From: Achromobacter spanius
GTDB lineage: Bacteria; Pseudomonadota; Gammaproteobacteria; Burkholderiales; Burkholderiaceae_B
Length of the DNA stretch: 64,000 nt
Reading direction: 5' to 3'
Assembly: GCF_029637605.1 (NCBI RefSeq)
Contig: NZ_CP121261.1
Span: 3,534,001-3,598,000 of the forward strand
Shown: piece after piece, positions 37,704-45,536 of the stretch
Numbering within the stretch: the first letter of the stretch is position 1
How the letters are laid out: every line of letters begins with the position of its first letter
The notes under the pieces: generated by a model
Seen by the model: the letters and a program-made list of their open reading frames with translations, nothing else
What the model was told of the DNA's origin: nothing
Databases searched by the model: none
Program-made: the position numbers and the translations under genes

Positions 37704-38243
37704 TCAACCCGGCTGCGCCAACAAGCGCTGAATCTCGGCCTCCGTCTCCGCATACTTGCCTTCCCCAAAATGGCGGTAGACGATCTGACCCTGCTTGTCG
37801 ATCAGGTAGAAGGCCGGCCAATACTGGTTGCGGTAGGCATCCCAGGTGGCGTAGCGGTTGTCTTGCGCCACCGGGTAGGTGATGCCGAAGCGTTCCAGCG
37901 CCTTCTGCACGTTGGGCGTGGACCGTTCAAACGGGAACTCCGGCGTATGCACGCCCACCACCTCCAGCCCCTGGTCCTTGTACTTCTGATACCAGCTAGT
38001 CACGTAGGGCAAGGTACGCACGCAGTTGATGCAGGTGTAGGTCCAGAAGTCCACCAGCACCACCTTGCCGCGCAGCGACGCCAACGTCAGCGGGTCGCTG
38101 TTGAGCCAGTGCTCGATGCCGGTGAATTCCGGCGCGGGGGTCGGTTTGGAGGCGCCGGCCTGCGCGGTAAGCGGCATCACCGAGGCAGCCAGCGACGTGG
38201 CCAACAGCGCGCCCAGCGCGATTTTCTTGAACGTGGCGAACAT
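37704..38243 (-). CDS. Periplasmic thioredoxin-like protein, TlpA/DsbE type
   Basis: 179 residues: signal peptide through AQA (about residue 29) and a thioredoxin fold with the active-site C71-I-N-C74 in WTYTCINCVRTLP, then FGITYPVAQDNRY and WPAFYLID with the cis-Pro. The CINC site and TC/NC context match the C-terminal domain of DipZ-like proteins. The ccdA-like gene is 32 bases upstream on the same strand; together they would carry reducing power from the cytoplasm to periplasmic thiols. Parts are duplicated in the mosaic at 23.86-24.35 kb. Confidence 0.9.
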   Translation of the reverse strand: MFATFKKIALGALLATSLAASVMPLTAQAGASKPTPAPEFTGIEHWLNSDPLTLASLRGKVVLVDFWTYTCINCVRTLPYVTSWYQKYKDQGLEVVGVHTPEFPFERSTPNVQKALERFGITYPVAQDNRYATWDAYRNQYWPAFYLIDKQGQIVYRHFGEGKYAETEAEIQRLLAQPG

Positions 38244-38275
38244 GGTCGTACTCCTTGAATTGAGGTGAGGGACGG

Positions 38276-38965
38276 TCAGTTGAAAAGGTTGCTGATCCAG
38301 GCGTAGGCCAGGATGTCGTACTGGAAATAGATGGCGGCGGCAGTCAGGATCAGCAGCACGCCAAAGCCTTGCTGCAAGCGCTGCGTGTAGCGCGACAGGC
38401 CACGAACCCGGGCCGCGATGGCCTGGCCGCCGTAGGCGATCACCAGCATCGGAATGCCCGCGCCAATGGCGAACATCAACAACAAGGTGCTGGATTGCGT
38501 CAGGTTCTGCGCCTTGGCGGCCAGCACCAGAATCGACGCCAGCACCGGGCCGGCGCAGGGCGTCCACACCGCCCCCAACGACAGCCCCAGCACAAAGCCA
38601 CCCGCATTGCCGCTGCCCGAGCCGCCCGCGTTGAACGCCAATTGCTGCAAGGGGCCGCCGATGCGGGCGATCAGGCGGTCGTAAGGTTGCGGCCAGATGC
38701 GCACCAGGCCGAACAGCGCCAGCAGCGCGATCGACGTGGACCGCACGGCTTCGTGTACCGTTGCATTCAGGGTGGACAACAGGCTTAGCGCGATACCCAG
38801 ACCGGCAAACGCCAGCACGAAGCCGGACACGACGAACAAGGGACGCCAGCGGTCCGGCCGTTCCAGCGAGGTGCCCAGCAGCACCGGCAGCAAGGGCAGC
38901 ACGCAGGGCGAGGCAATGGTCAGCATGCCGGCCAGCAAAGCGATGGGGGTGTTGATCAGGTCCAT
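38276..38965 (-). CDS. CcdA/DsbD-type membrane thiol-disulphide transporter
   Basis: 229 residues and six predicted membrane helices. Paired reactive cysteines fall in the first helix (TIASPCVLPLLP) and the fourth (AVWTPCAGPVLAS), as in CcdA. It passes electrons from cytoplasmic thioredoxin to a periplasmic acceptor, here almost certainly the thioredoxin-like protein encoded next. Operon order ccdA-tlpA matches cytochrome c maturation and DipZ-type systems. Confidence 0.9.
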   Translation of the reverse strand: MDLINTPIALLAGMLTIASPCVLPLLPVLLGTSLERPDRWRPLFVVSGFVLAFAGLGIALSLLSTLNATVHEAVRSTSIALLALFGLVRIWPQPYDRLIARIGGPLQQLAFNAGGSGSGNAGGFVLGLSLGAVWTPCAGPVLASILVLAAKAQNLTQSSTLLLMFAIGAGIPMLVIAYGGQAIAARVRGLSRYTQRLQQGFGVLLILTAAAIYFQYDILAYAWISNLFN

Positions 38966-39140
38966 GGGGCAAGTCCTTTGGAAAGAGGCCCCATTGCACC
39001 CGCGCCGCGTATCCGGCTTGTGCCGGTTTTGCGTGTTTTTTCCTGGCTTATGTATCTGCCGCCAGGGCGTACACAGTACGACACACTTGCGGCGGCGGCC
39101 GGCGCTATAACCCGTTCATGCCCTGCTACCGGAGACCCTT

Positions 39141-39272
39141 ATGAAGCGCATTCTGGCCGTACTGCTGTTGATGTTCGGCGGTTTCAGCACCGAAGCCGCC
39201 AAGCCCTTCCAATGCCAGCTCATCGCCAATACCCGACCGCGCCGCGACCCGCTGCCGCCGGCCGACCGCTGA
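39141..39272 (+). CDS. Small secreted peptide, 43 residues
   Basis: Short ORF after GGAGA (39131-39135): MKRILAVLLLMFGGFSTEAA is a signal peptide, followed by KPFQCQLIANT and a basic/Pro-rich end. One Cys. Good ribosome site, good signal and G/C-ending codons suggest it is real. Next gene downstream is a response regulator 80 bases away on the same strand. Function unknown. Confidence 0.5.
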   Translation: MKRILAVLLLMFGGFSTEAAKPFQCQLIANTRPRRDPLPPADR

Positions 39273-39352
39273 AGGTGCCGCCTTGGATAAAATCCGCTTA
39301 GCCGCGCGCGTGCTTGCGCGCGTTGCCGCCCCAACCCTTTAGGCCACTGCAG

Positions 39353-40093
39353 ATGGATCAGATTGATCACGTGATGATCGTCGACGACGATCGTGAAATA
39401 CGCGAGCTTGCCGGCAACTTCCTGAAGAAGAACGGCCTGACCGTCACGCTGGCGGCCGACGGCCGGCAGATGCGTTCGCTGCTGGAAAACCTGTCCGTCG
39501 ACCTGATCGTGCTGGACATCATGATGCCGGGCGACGACGGCCTGGTGCTGTGCCGCGAACTGCGCAGCGGCAAGCACCGCCGCATCCCGATCCTGCTGCT
39601 GACCGCGCGCAGCGACGACATGGACCGCGTGCTGGGCCTGGAAATGGGCGCCGACGATTATCTCGTCAAGCCCTTTGTGGCGCGCGAATTGTTGGCCCGC
39701 ATCAAGGCGATTCTGCGCCGCACGCGCATGCTGCCGCCCAATTTCCAGGTGACGGAACCAGGCCGCGAGATCGCCTTCGGCGACTGGCGGCTGGACACCA
39801 CCGCGCGCCACCTGCTGGATGAGAGCGGCACGGTGGTGTCGCTAAGCGGCGCCGAGTACCGGCTGCTGCGCGTGTTCCTGGACCACCCGCAGCGCGTGCT
39901 AAACCGCGATCAACTGCTGAACCTGACCCAAGGCCGCGACGCCGATTTCTTTGGCCGCTCGATCGATCTGCTGGTCAGCCGCCTGCGCCAACGCCTGCGC
40001 GAAGATGCGCGCGAGCCCCGCTACATCAAGACCGTGCGCAGCGAAGGCTATGTGTTCGCGGCGGCGGTCGACGTGTCGGAAGCCAACGAGTGA
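39353..40093 (+). CDS. OmpR-family response regulator
   Basis: 246 residues: receiver domain (VMIVDDDREIRELAGNFLKK; phospho-Asp in VLDIMMPGDDG; Lys in DYLVKPF) and C-terminal winged helix (SLSGAEYRLLRVFLDHPQRV, then DLLVSRLRQRLREDAREPRY). The preferred start is the ATG at 39353. The GTG start of the histidine kinase overlaps its stop. Targets unknown; the adjacent thiol-redox pair is a candidate on proximity only. Confidence 0.93.
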   Translation: MDQIDHVMIVDDDREIRELAGNFLKKNGLTVTLAADGRQMRSLLENLSVDLIVLDIMMPGDDGLVLCRELRSGKHRRIPILLLTARSDDMDRVLGLEMGADDYLVKPFVARELLARIKAILRRTRMLPPNFQVTEPGREIAFGDWRLDTTARHLLDESGTVVSLSGAEYRLLRVFLDHPQRVLNRDQLLNLTQGRDADFFGRSIDLLVSRLRQRLREDAREPRYIKTVRSEGYVFAAAVDVSEANE

Positions 40094-41409
40094 ACCGCAC
40101 CGCCCGCCCGCGTTCCTCCTGGCCCGGCACCCTGGTCGCGCGGCTGTTCCTGATTTTCCTGATCGGGCTGATTCTGGCTTATGGCCTGTCGTTCGCCTCG
40201 CTCTTCTACGAACGCTACAACGCCACCAAGAGCATGATGCTGGGCGACCTGGAACGCGACGTCGCCATCGCCGTGGACGTGCTGGACCGTCTGCCCGCCG
40301 ATGAACGCGAAGCCTGGCTACCGCGTCTTTCCAGCGGGAACCGCCAGTACCTGCTGAGCGACGGCCAGGCCGATCAACCCTTGCGGCTGGACGTCGCGCG
40401 CAATGCCGCCAGCGCCATCGAAGCGGCGCTGGGCACCGCGCGCCCGCTGACCATACGCGCCATGGCAAACGACCCCCGACATATCCAGGCACGCGTCGTG
40501 CTGTCCGATGGGCAGCCCGTGGTGCTGGATATCCACCTGTCGTCGATGCGGCCCGAGCCCTGGCTGCTGGTGGTGCTGGCGGTGCAGTTGCTGCTGCTGA
40601 TCGTTTGCGCGTGGCTAGCCGTGCGGCTTGCCGTGCGGCCGCTGACGCGCCTGGCTCATGCCGCTGAGACGCTGGACCCGAACACCAAGAGTCCCTTGCT
40701 GGAAGAAGGCGGCCCGGCCGAAGTGGCGCACGCCGCCACCGCGTTCAACGCCATGCAAGCGCGCATCGCCGCCCACGTGGCCGAGCGCATGCAGATACTG
40801 GGCGCCATCTCGCACGACCTGCAAACGCCCATCACCCGCATGAAATTGCGCACCGAGTTCATGGACGCATCAGAAGACCGCGACAAGCTGGCGCAGGACC
40901 TGAGCGAAGTGGAAAGGCTGGTGCGCGAAGGCATCGACTACGCGCGCAGCGCGCACGGCAAGGTCGAAACGCCTGCGCGCGTGGACCTGCACGCGTTTCT
41001 GGAAAGCCTGGTCTATGACTATCAGGACACGGGCAAGCCCGTCAGCCTGAACGGCGACCACGCCGGGCCCCTGATGACGCGCCCGCATGCGCTGCGCCGC
41101 ATCCTGGGCAACTTGATCGACAACGCGCTGAAGTTCGCGGGTGCGGCTGAAGTGGACGTGGCGGTGCATGGCGACACGACGGTGTCGATCTTTGTGCTGG
41201 ACCGTGGCCCCGGCATTCCCGAACACGAGCGCGCCGCCGTGCTGCAACCCTTCTATCGCCTGGAGAGCTCGCGCAACCGCGATACGGGTGGCACCGGGCT
41301 GGGCCTGGCCATCGCGCAGCAGTTGGCGGAAGTGGTGGGCGGCACGCTGGCGTTAAGCGCGCGGGAAGGCGGGGGGTTGGCGGTGGAGCTGCGGCTAGGC
41401 GGCTCTTAA
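40090..41409 (+). CDS. Sensor histidine kinase, partner of the response regulator
   Basis: 439 residues beginning with GTG at 40090, coupled to the regulator by a GTGA overlap. Two membrane helices (LFLIFLIGLILAYGLSFASL and LLVVLAVQLLLLIVCAWLAV) flank a periplasmic sensor of about 115 residues. HAMP (VRPLTRLAHAAETL), H-box (AISHDLQTPITRMK), N-box (LGNLIDNALKFAG) and ATP-lid motifs (DRGPGIP, GGTGLGLAIA) are all intact. It is the last high-G+C gene before the lower-G+C island at 41.4 kb. Confidence 0.93.
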   Translation: MNRTARPRSSWPGTLVARLFLIFLIGLILAYGLSFASLFYERYNATKSMMLGDLERDVAIAVDVLDRLPADEREAWLPRLSSGNRQYLLSDGQADQPLRLDVARNAASAIEAALGTARPLTIRAMANDPRHIQARVVLSDGQPVVLDIHLSSMRPEPWLLVVLAVQLLLLIVCAWLAVRLAVRPLTRLAHAAETLDPNTKSPLLEEGGPAEVAHAATAFNAMQARIAAHVAERMQILGAISHDLQTPITRMKLRTEFMDASEDRDKLAQDLSEVERLVREGIDYARSAHGKVETPARVDLHAFLESLVYDYQDTGKPVSLNGDHAGPLMTRPHALRRILGNLIDNALKFAGAAEVDVAVHGDTTVSIFVLDRGPGIPEHERAAVLQPFYRLESSRNRDTGGTGLGLAIAQQLAEVVGGTLALSAREGGGLAVELRLGGS

Positions 41410-41458
41410 CGCAAGATTTTAAAAAGCGCGGCGCATCGATCTAGAAGGGACACCAGGA

Positions 41459-42946
41459 TTACTGATGATCCAGCATCCTCTCGGGGGCAGCGCGAACATC
41501 CCACTGCCCCGCCAACAACCTCGTTGCCAATTCGCCGATACGCCTCAGCGCTGATTTCCGCACATGATCCAAGGGACCCGAAATACTGATTCGTACACAA
41601 TTCCGGTAGGCCCGCGTAGCGCTGAAAATGGAGCCCGGGGCGATCAGAATCCCTTCGTCCAGACACAAGGCAAACAGCCTCTGCGCATCCAGCCCCCGCG
41701 GAAGCTCTATCCATAGGGCCGAACCACCATTCGGGTCCGTCACACACGTGCCAACGGGAAATGATGCACTGATTACCTTGCATGCTTCGCCAATATGCCC
41801 GCGGTTTGCTCTATGCAAGCGTCGAATATGGCGACCATATTGCGACTCCGCCAGTAGCTCCGCCAACGCCAACTCATTGATCGGGCAGTTTCCCACCGAC
41901 ATGGCTGACTTAACACGACGAATCTCGCCACCGAACCGGCCGGGGTGCAGCCAGCCCACGCGTAGCGCGGGCGAAACAGTCTTGGAATATGAGTTGCACA
42001 ACAGTATCCATCCGTCATGATCAAACGACTTCACCGCACGGCGACTGCTTTCGTCATTGACCAAATCGTTATAGACCGCATCCTCGACCATCGGAATCTT
42101 GTTCTCGCGCAATAACTCCTCCAGACGCTTGCGCTCCGTCAGAGGCATGCATGCACCCGTCGGGTTGGAAAGCGTCGGTGCCGACAGAACCGCATCCACC
42201 TTGCCCTGCAGCACCGCCTGCTTCAGCGCATCAACCGACATTCCGTATCGAGGATGCGTCGGAATCTCAAGGCAGCGTAGATTCAGAATTTCCAGGATTC
42301 GCAGAAAGCCGAAGGAAGTTGGGGATTCCAACGCAACGGTGTTCCCGGGTTCCAGCAAGGCTGACAAACACAGCGTGATCGATTCGGTCGTGCCGCTGGT
42401 GATGATCAAGTCCTGAGGGTTAAACGCACACCCTAACGAAAGCGCTCGAAGCGCCACCATCCGACGCAATTCGGTCGCCCCTGCTGCACATGGAGAGCGG
42501 CCAACTGCCCCAGCGCTTCGCGGTACCGCACGCAGCAGCGCCCGCTCGATCGCGCTGGTCTGCACCGGGTCCAATGTGGGATATCCGGTAGCAAACGAAA
42601 TCAACGCCGGGTCTTGCGCGCGCCCCATCACCATATCAATCAGTTCCGCCATTTCAACGCCAGAGACCAAATTGGGAGGCATGTTGACGCGTGACTCGAC
42701 GGCGCTACGCGCGGACCTCACCACGAAGTGGCCTGCCTGAGGACGCGTTTCGATCAAACCTGAATCTTCCAGTATTCGATAAGCCTCGAGCACGGTCGAT
42801 AGAGAGACGCCTTGCTGCTTCGCACACAGTCGCAACGATGGCAGCCTGTCTCCCAGCGCATAGACGCCGAACCCGATAGCGTCTTCCAACTGTGCCGCCA
42901 CCTTCCGATACAGCGGCACGCCAAATCCTCCTTGCCTGCTCCGCAT
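41459..42946 (-). CDS. MocR-type regulator of the chorismate/TrpB2 cluster
   Basis: 495 residues from the ATG at 42946 (alternatives: 42988; the most upstream, 43174, would overlap the divergent gene's start). The N-terminal GntR winged helix (YRKVAAQLEDAIGFGVYALG, VSLSTVLEAYRILEDSGLIE) is fused to a class I aminotransferase-like domain with Schiff-base Lys in NSYSKTVSPALRVGW and a preceding DAVYNDL. MocR proteins commonly regulate a divergent operon and can sense a PLP-amino-acid adduct. Here the divergent operon ends in a PLP enzyme, so the product or its PLP aldimine is an attractive effector (inference). Codon use is less G+C-rich than in flanking genes. Confidence 0.88.
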   Translation of the reverse strand: MRSRQGGFGVPLYRKVAAQLEDAIGFGVYALGDRLPSLRLCAKQQGVSLSTVLEAYRILEDSGLIETRPQAGHFVVRSARSAVESRVNMPPNLVSGVEMAELIDMVMGRAQDPALISFATGYPTLDPVQTSAIERALLRAVPRSAGAVGRSPCAAGATELRRMVALRALSLGCAFNPQDLIITSGTTESITLCLSALLEPGNTVALESPTSFGFLRILEILNLRCLEIPTHPRYGMSVDALKQAVLQGKVDAVLSAPTLSNPTGACMPLTERKRLEELLRENKIPMVEDAVYNDLVNDESSRRAVKSFDHDGWILLCNSYSKTVSPALRVGWLHPGRFGGEIRRVKSAMSVGNCPINELALAELLAESQYGRHIRRLHRANRGHIGEACKVISASFPVGTCVTDPNGGSALWIELPRGLDAQRLFALCLDEGILIAPGSIFSATRAYRNCVRISISGPLDHVRKSALRRIGELATRLLAGQWDVRAAPERMLDHQ

Positions 42947-43018
42947 GATCCTGGCCCCCCGGTTGTATGGCAGCACAAATGGCGTCATAACTTCGTATGC
43001 GAAAGCGCGAATCTGACT

Positions 43019-43051
43019 TTTGTATCGGTCGAGTTTAGCGGTATTTGTATC
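43019..43051. promoter_or_regulatory. Candidate MocR operator: direct repeats TTTGTATC
   Basis: In the 178-base divergent gap, TTTGTATC occurs at 43019-43026 and 43044-43051, 25 bases start to start. A related TTGTATGG is at 42963-42970. MocR regulators such as GabR bind pairs of direct repeats in divergent promoters, so this is a natural binding site candidate; binding is not shown. Confidence 0.45.
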
Positions 43052-43124
43052 TACCCAGATTGCCACCGGATCACCGATGATTTCTTCCAGCTCAGCAGCA
43101 TGAAGCATGGAGAAATAACAAGTC

Positions 43125-44585
43125 ATGACAAGCGTTCGCATAGAGACAATCGAGCTTTCGAAATCCGACGACATTGAGCCATTCTCGGTATACCGAAATG
43201 CTATCGATATGCTTGGAAGGCATCACGCATTTCTCGCCGAATCGGTAAGCGGTCCCGAGTTGGACTGCCAGCAATCGGTGGTCGCGATTCATCGCATAGC
43301 ATCCATCTGTTTTCGCTCGACATCTGCAAACCTTCATGCAGAACCAGACGCCTGGCTGTGTATCCAGCAGGCAATTGCAGCCGTTCCTGGGCTCTTTTCG
43401 TTCAACGCTTCGGGCGACATATCCTTTGCGTGTACTGAAGACCTATGGGACTTCCTGGGTGCGTTGCTCGAGTCAACTTTCAATGTCAGCAGTGAATCGA
43501 CCGAATTTCATCCGGGCTTCATTGTGCGCTTGGGCTACGACGCTGCAGCCTTGAACGAGAAGTCGGCACACGCAGTTTCCCCAGAAGATCCCATCCTCAT
43601 ACGGCTCGACCTATATCAGAATTTCGTAGTTTTCCGAGAGCGCGGCATTCAATTTCACGCATGTCATTTCCCGGGGCTGAAGAAGCCAGACATCGGGAGC
43701 TTAAGACGACTATGCGAACCCGCCCCCCCATTACCCCACTTGACCCCAAATGCCACAGAAATCACATTCTCAAGCACCCGAGAAGATTACTTGGAGCAGT
43801 GCCACACCGCGCTAGAGCACATCGCCCGCGGCGACATCTACCAAGTGCAACTGGGGCATGAAGTCCGAGTCAAATGCAATATTGATCCGGTATCCCTATA
43901 CGCCAGCTTGCGCGAACAAAATCCCGCGCCTTACATGTTTCTTCATCAGTGTGAGGACATGACTTTGGTAGGTGCCAGCCCCGAGAGCTATGTGCGCGTC
44001 GAAGGGGGATGCGTATCAATGCGACCCATTGCGGGAACCCTTGCGAAGTCGCTTGCACTGACCGAGGCAACCCTTCGCAGCGAGCTTTCCGATTCGATTA
44101 AGGAAAACGCCGAACACGTCATGCTGGTTGACCTTTGCCGCAACGACATCGGAAAAATCTGTGAGCCCAACTCGCTCGACGTTCCTTCCTTCATGGCATT
44201 GGAGGCCTATCCGTCGTTGTATCACCTGGTGTCCTCCGTACAGGGCGCCTTAAAAAGCGAATGCAACGTCGTTGCTGTCCTGCGAGCTACATTCCCGGCC
44301 GGAACCATGGTCGGCGCGCCCAAGATTAGAGCCATGCAGATCATTGAAAAGCTGGAGGGCTCTCCCCGCGGGCAGTATGCGGGCGCGTTAGGGCTGATTG
44401 GTTTCGACGGATCCATCAATATGGCTTTATGCATTCGGATGGTTACCCAGACTGACGGCATTTATCGACTGCGCGCCAGCGCGGGAATCGTCTCGGACTC
44501 GAACCCCGAACGAGAATGGCTTGAGACGCTGGCCAAAATGCGGGTGATGCATCGGTGCTTGACCGGTGAGGAGTTGCTCGCATGA
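43125..44585 (+). CDS. Anthranilate/ADIC synthase component I-like, chorismate-binding enzyme
   Basis: 486 residues. The C-terminal 260 form the chorismate-binding fold: REDYLEQCHTALEHIARGDI, GASPESYVRVEGG, MRPIAGT, LSDSIKENAEHVMLVDLCRN, FPAGTMVGAPKIRAMQIIE and GYxG-like YAGALGLI. The key residue in MRPIAGT is Ala303; PabB-type aminodeoxychorismate synthases usually have Lys there (PIKGT). So the amino group likely goes to C2, giving anthranilate or 2-amino-2-deoxyisochorismate. N-terminal FLAES resembles the tryptophan-binding LLES loop but is altered. Uses ammonia from the amidotransferase encoded next (ATGA overlap, 44582-44585). Confidence 0.85.
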   Translation: MTSVRIETIELSKSDDIEPFSVYRNAIDMLGRHHAFLAESVSGPELDCQQSVVAIHRIASICFRSTSANLHAEPDAWLCIQQAIAAVPGLFSFNASGDISFACTEDLWDFLGALLESTFNVSSESTEFHPGFIVRLGYDAAALNEKSAHAVSPEDPILIRLDLYQNFVVFRERGIQFHACHFPGLKKPDIGSLRRLCEPAPPLPHLTPNATEITFSSTREDYLEQCHTALEHIARGDIYQVQLGHEVRVKCNIDPVSLYASLREQNPAPYMFLHQCEDMTLVGASPESYVRVEGGCVSMRPIAGTLAKSLALTEATLRSELSDSIKENAEHVMLVDLCRNDIGKICEPNSLDVPSFMALEAYPSLYHLVSSVQGALKSECNVVAVLRATFPAGTMVGAPKIRAMQIIEKLEGSPRGQYAGALGLIGFDGSINMALCIRMVTQTDGIYRLRASAGIVSDSNPEREWLETLAKMRVMHRCLTGEELLA

Positions 44586-45166
44586 ACGTACTTCTAGTGG
44601 ATGCTTACGACAGCTTTGTATATCTGATCGATCATCACCTGCGATCTCTCGGACTTCTAACTCGGGTAATACGCTGCGATGACCCCGCACTGAACGAAGC
44701 TCTGCTTTACTCTCCCGCGTTCGTTGTCTTAGGCCCCGGCCCCGGGCGGCCAGAGAAGGCGCGGTATCCAGAGTTGGTTCGAGCCGCGGCCGGCCGCGTG
44801 CCAATACTCGGCGTCTGCCTGGGTCATCAAGGCATCGCACAAGCCTACGGCTGCAACATCGTCCAAGCCGTGACCTGCATGCACGGCAAGACCAGCAGCA
44901 TCGTTCACGACAACCAGGGCGTATTCGGCGAACTGACAGACACGCCCTTTTTAGCCACTCGATATCACTCATTGGTGGTAGATCCCCGGAGCGTTCCCCC
45001 TTCACTTCAGGTCAGCGCTCACGCAGCCGACGACGGACACATCATGGGGCTAAGGCATAAAAGCCTTCCGGTAGAGGGTGTGCAGTTTCATCCCGAGAGC
45101 ATCTGCACTCAGCACGGCGCCTCGATATTCACAGGTTTCATCCGCCGTCATGTGAAGACGATCTAA
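44582..45166 (+). CDS. Glutamine amidotransferase (TrpG/PabA type), component II
   Basis: 194 residues, the usual size of a stand-alone TrpG/PabA. Catalytic Cys79 sits in ILGVCLGHQG, oxyanion GPGPG at 51-55 and the His/Glu of VQFHPES near the C-terminus. It supplies ammonia from glutamine to the component I subunit. Start overlaps the previous stop. A primary tryptophan or folate amidotransferase is elsewhere in such genomes, so this looks like a dedicated pair. Confidence 0.92.
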   Translation: MNVLLVDAYDSFVYLIDHHLRSLGLLTRVIRCDDPALNEALLYSPAFVVLGPGPGRPEKARYPELVRAAAGRVPILGVCLGHQGIAQAYGCNIVQAVTCMHGKTSSIVHDNQGVFGELTDTPFLATRYHSLVVDPRSVPPSLQVSAHAADDGHIMGLRHKSLPVEGVQFHPESICTQHGASIFTGFIRRHVKTI

Positions 45167-45192
45167 GCACGATTACATAAAGGGGCATACCT

Positions 45193-45534
45193 ATGAATTC
45201 ACCGAGATACGACGCTGTTTCATTTAGCACCGAACGCGCTGCATGGACCACTTGGTCAAAGCCGGGCGCTGATGGGCGGGTCAAGACGTTCTACTCCAAC
45301 GGAAAGCGGCTCAGGCTATTGGAATTGCCCCCCGGGTTTGACGAGGAAAAGTGGTGCCTTGTCGGCCATCAGGGATACGTCTTTGAAGGGCGCTTCACGA
45401 TCATCTTCGAGGACGGCACCTTTGATTGCCAGCCAGGCGACGCGTTTTCCATTCCAGACGGCGTACGCCACCGATCCAGAGGGTCCATGGACGGTCCCAC
45501 TCGCGTATTCGTCGTGGACAATCACCAAAGCTGA
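45193..45534 (+). CDS. Small single-domain cupin
   Basis: 113 residues; cupin strands YVFEGRFTIIFEDGTF and PGDAFSIPDGVRHRSRG. Motif 2 (PGDxxxxPxxxxH) is intact. The first cupin motif, where metal-binding His residues usually lie, reads GHQGYVFEG and is only partial. It may be an isomerase, a ligand-binding chaperone or a metal-poor structural cupin. It sits between the amidotransferase and the UbiD-family gene, with 26 and two bases of spacing. BacB, a bicupin isomerase in bacilysin synthesis, is a reminder that small cupins act on chorismate-derived quinoids; homology is not claimed. Confidence 0.75.
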   Translation: MNSPRYDAVSFSTERAAWTTWSKPGADGRVKTFYSNGKRLRLLELPPGFDEEKWCLVGHQGYVFEGRFTIIFEDGTFDCQPGDAFSIPDGVRHRSRGSMDGPTRVFVVDNHQS

Positions 45535-45536
45535 CC

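Noticed and set aside
42947..43174. N-terminal extension of the MocR regulator to 43174
   Set aside because: It would overlap the start of the divergent TrpE-like gene by 50 bases and adds residues not seen in MocR winged helices. The ATG at 42946 gives a normal N-terminus.
43125..45166. Housekeeping tryptophan operon
   Set aside because: TrpE/TrpG-like genes are present but trpD, trpC, trpF and trpA are not; cupin, UbiD, ISF, mutase, B3/4 and TrpB2 follow instead.
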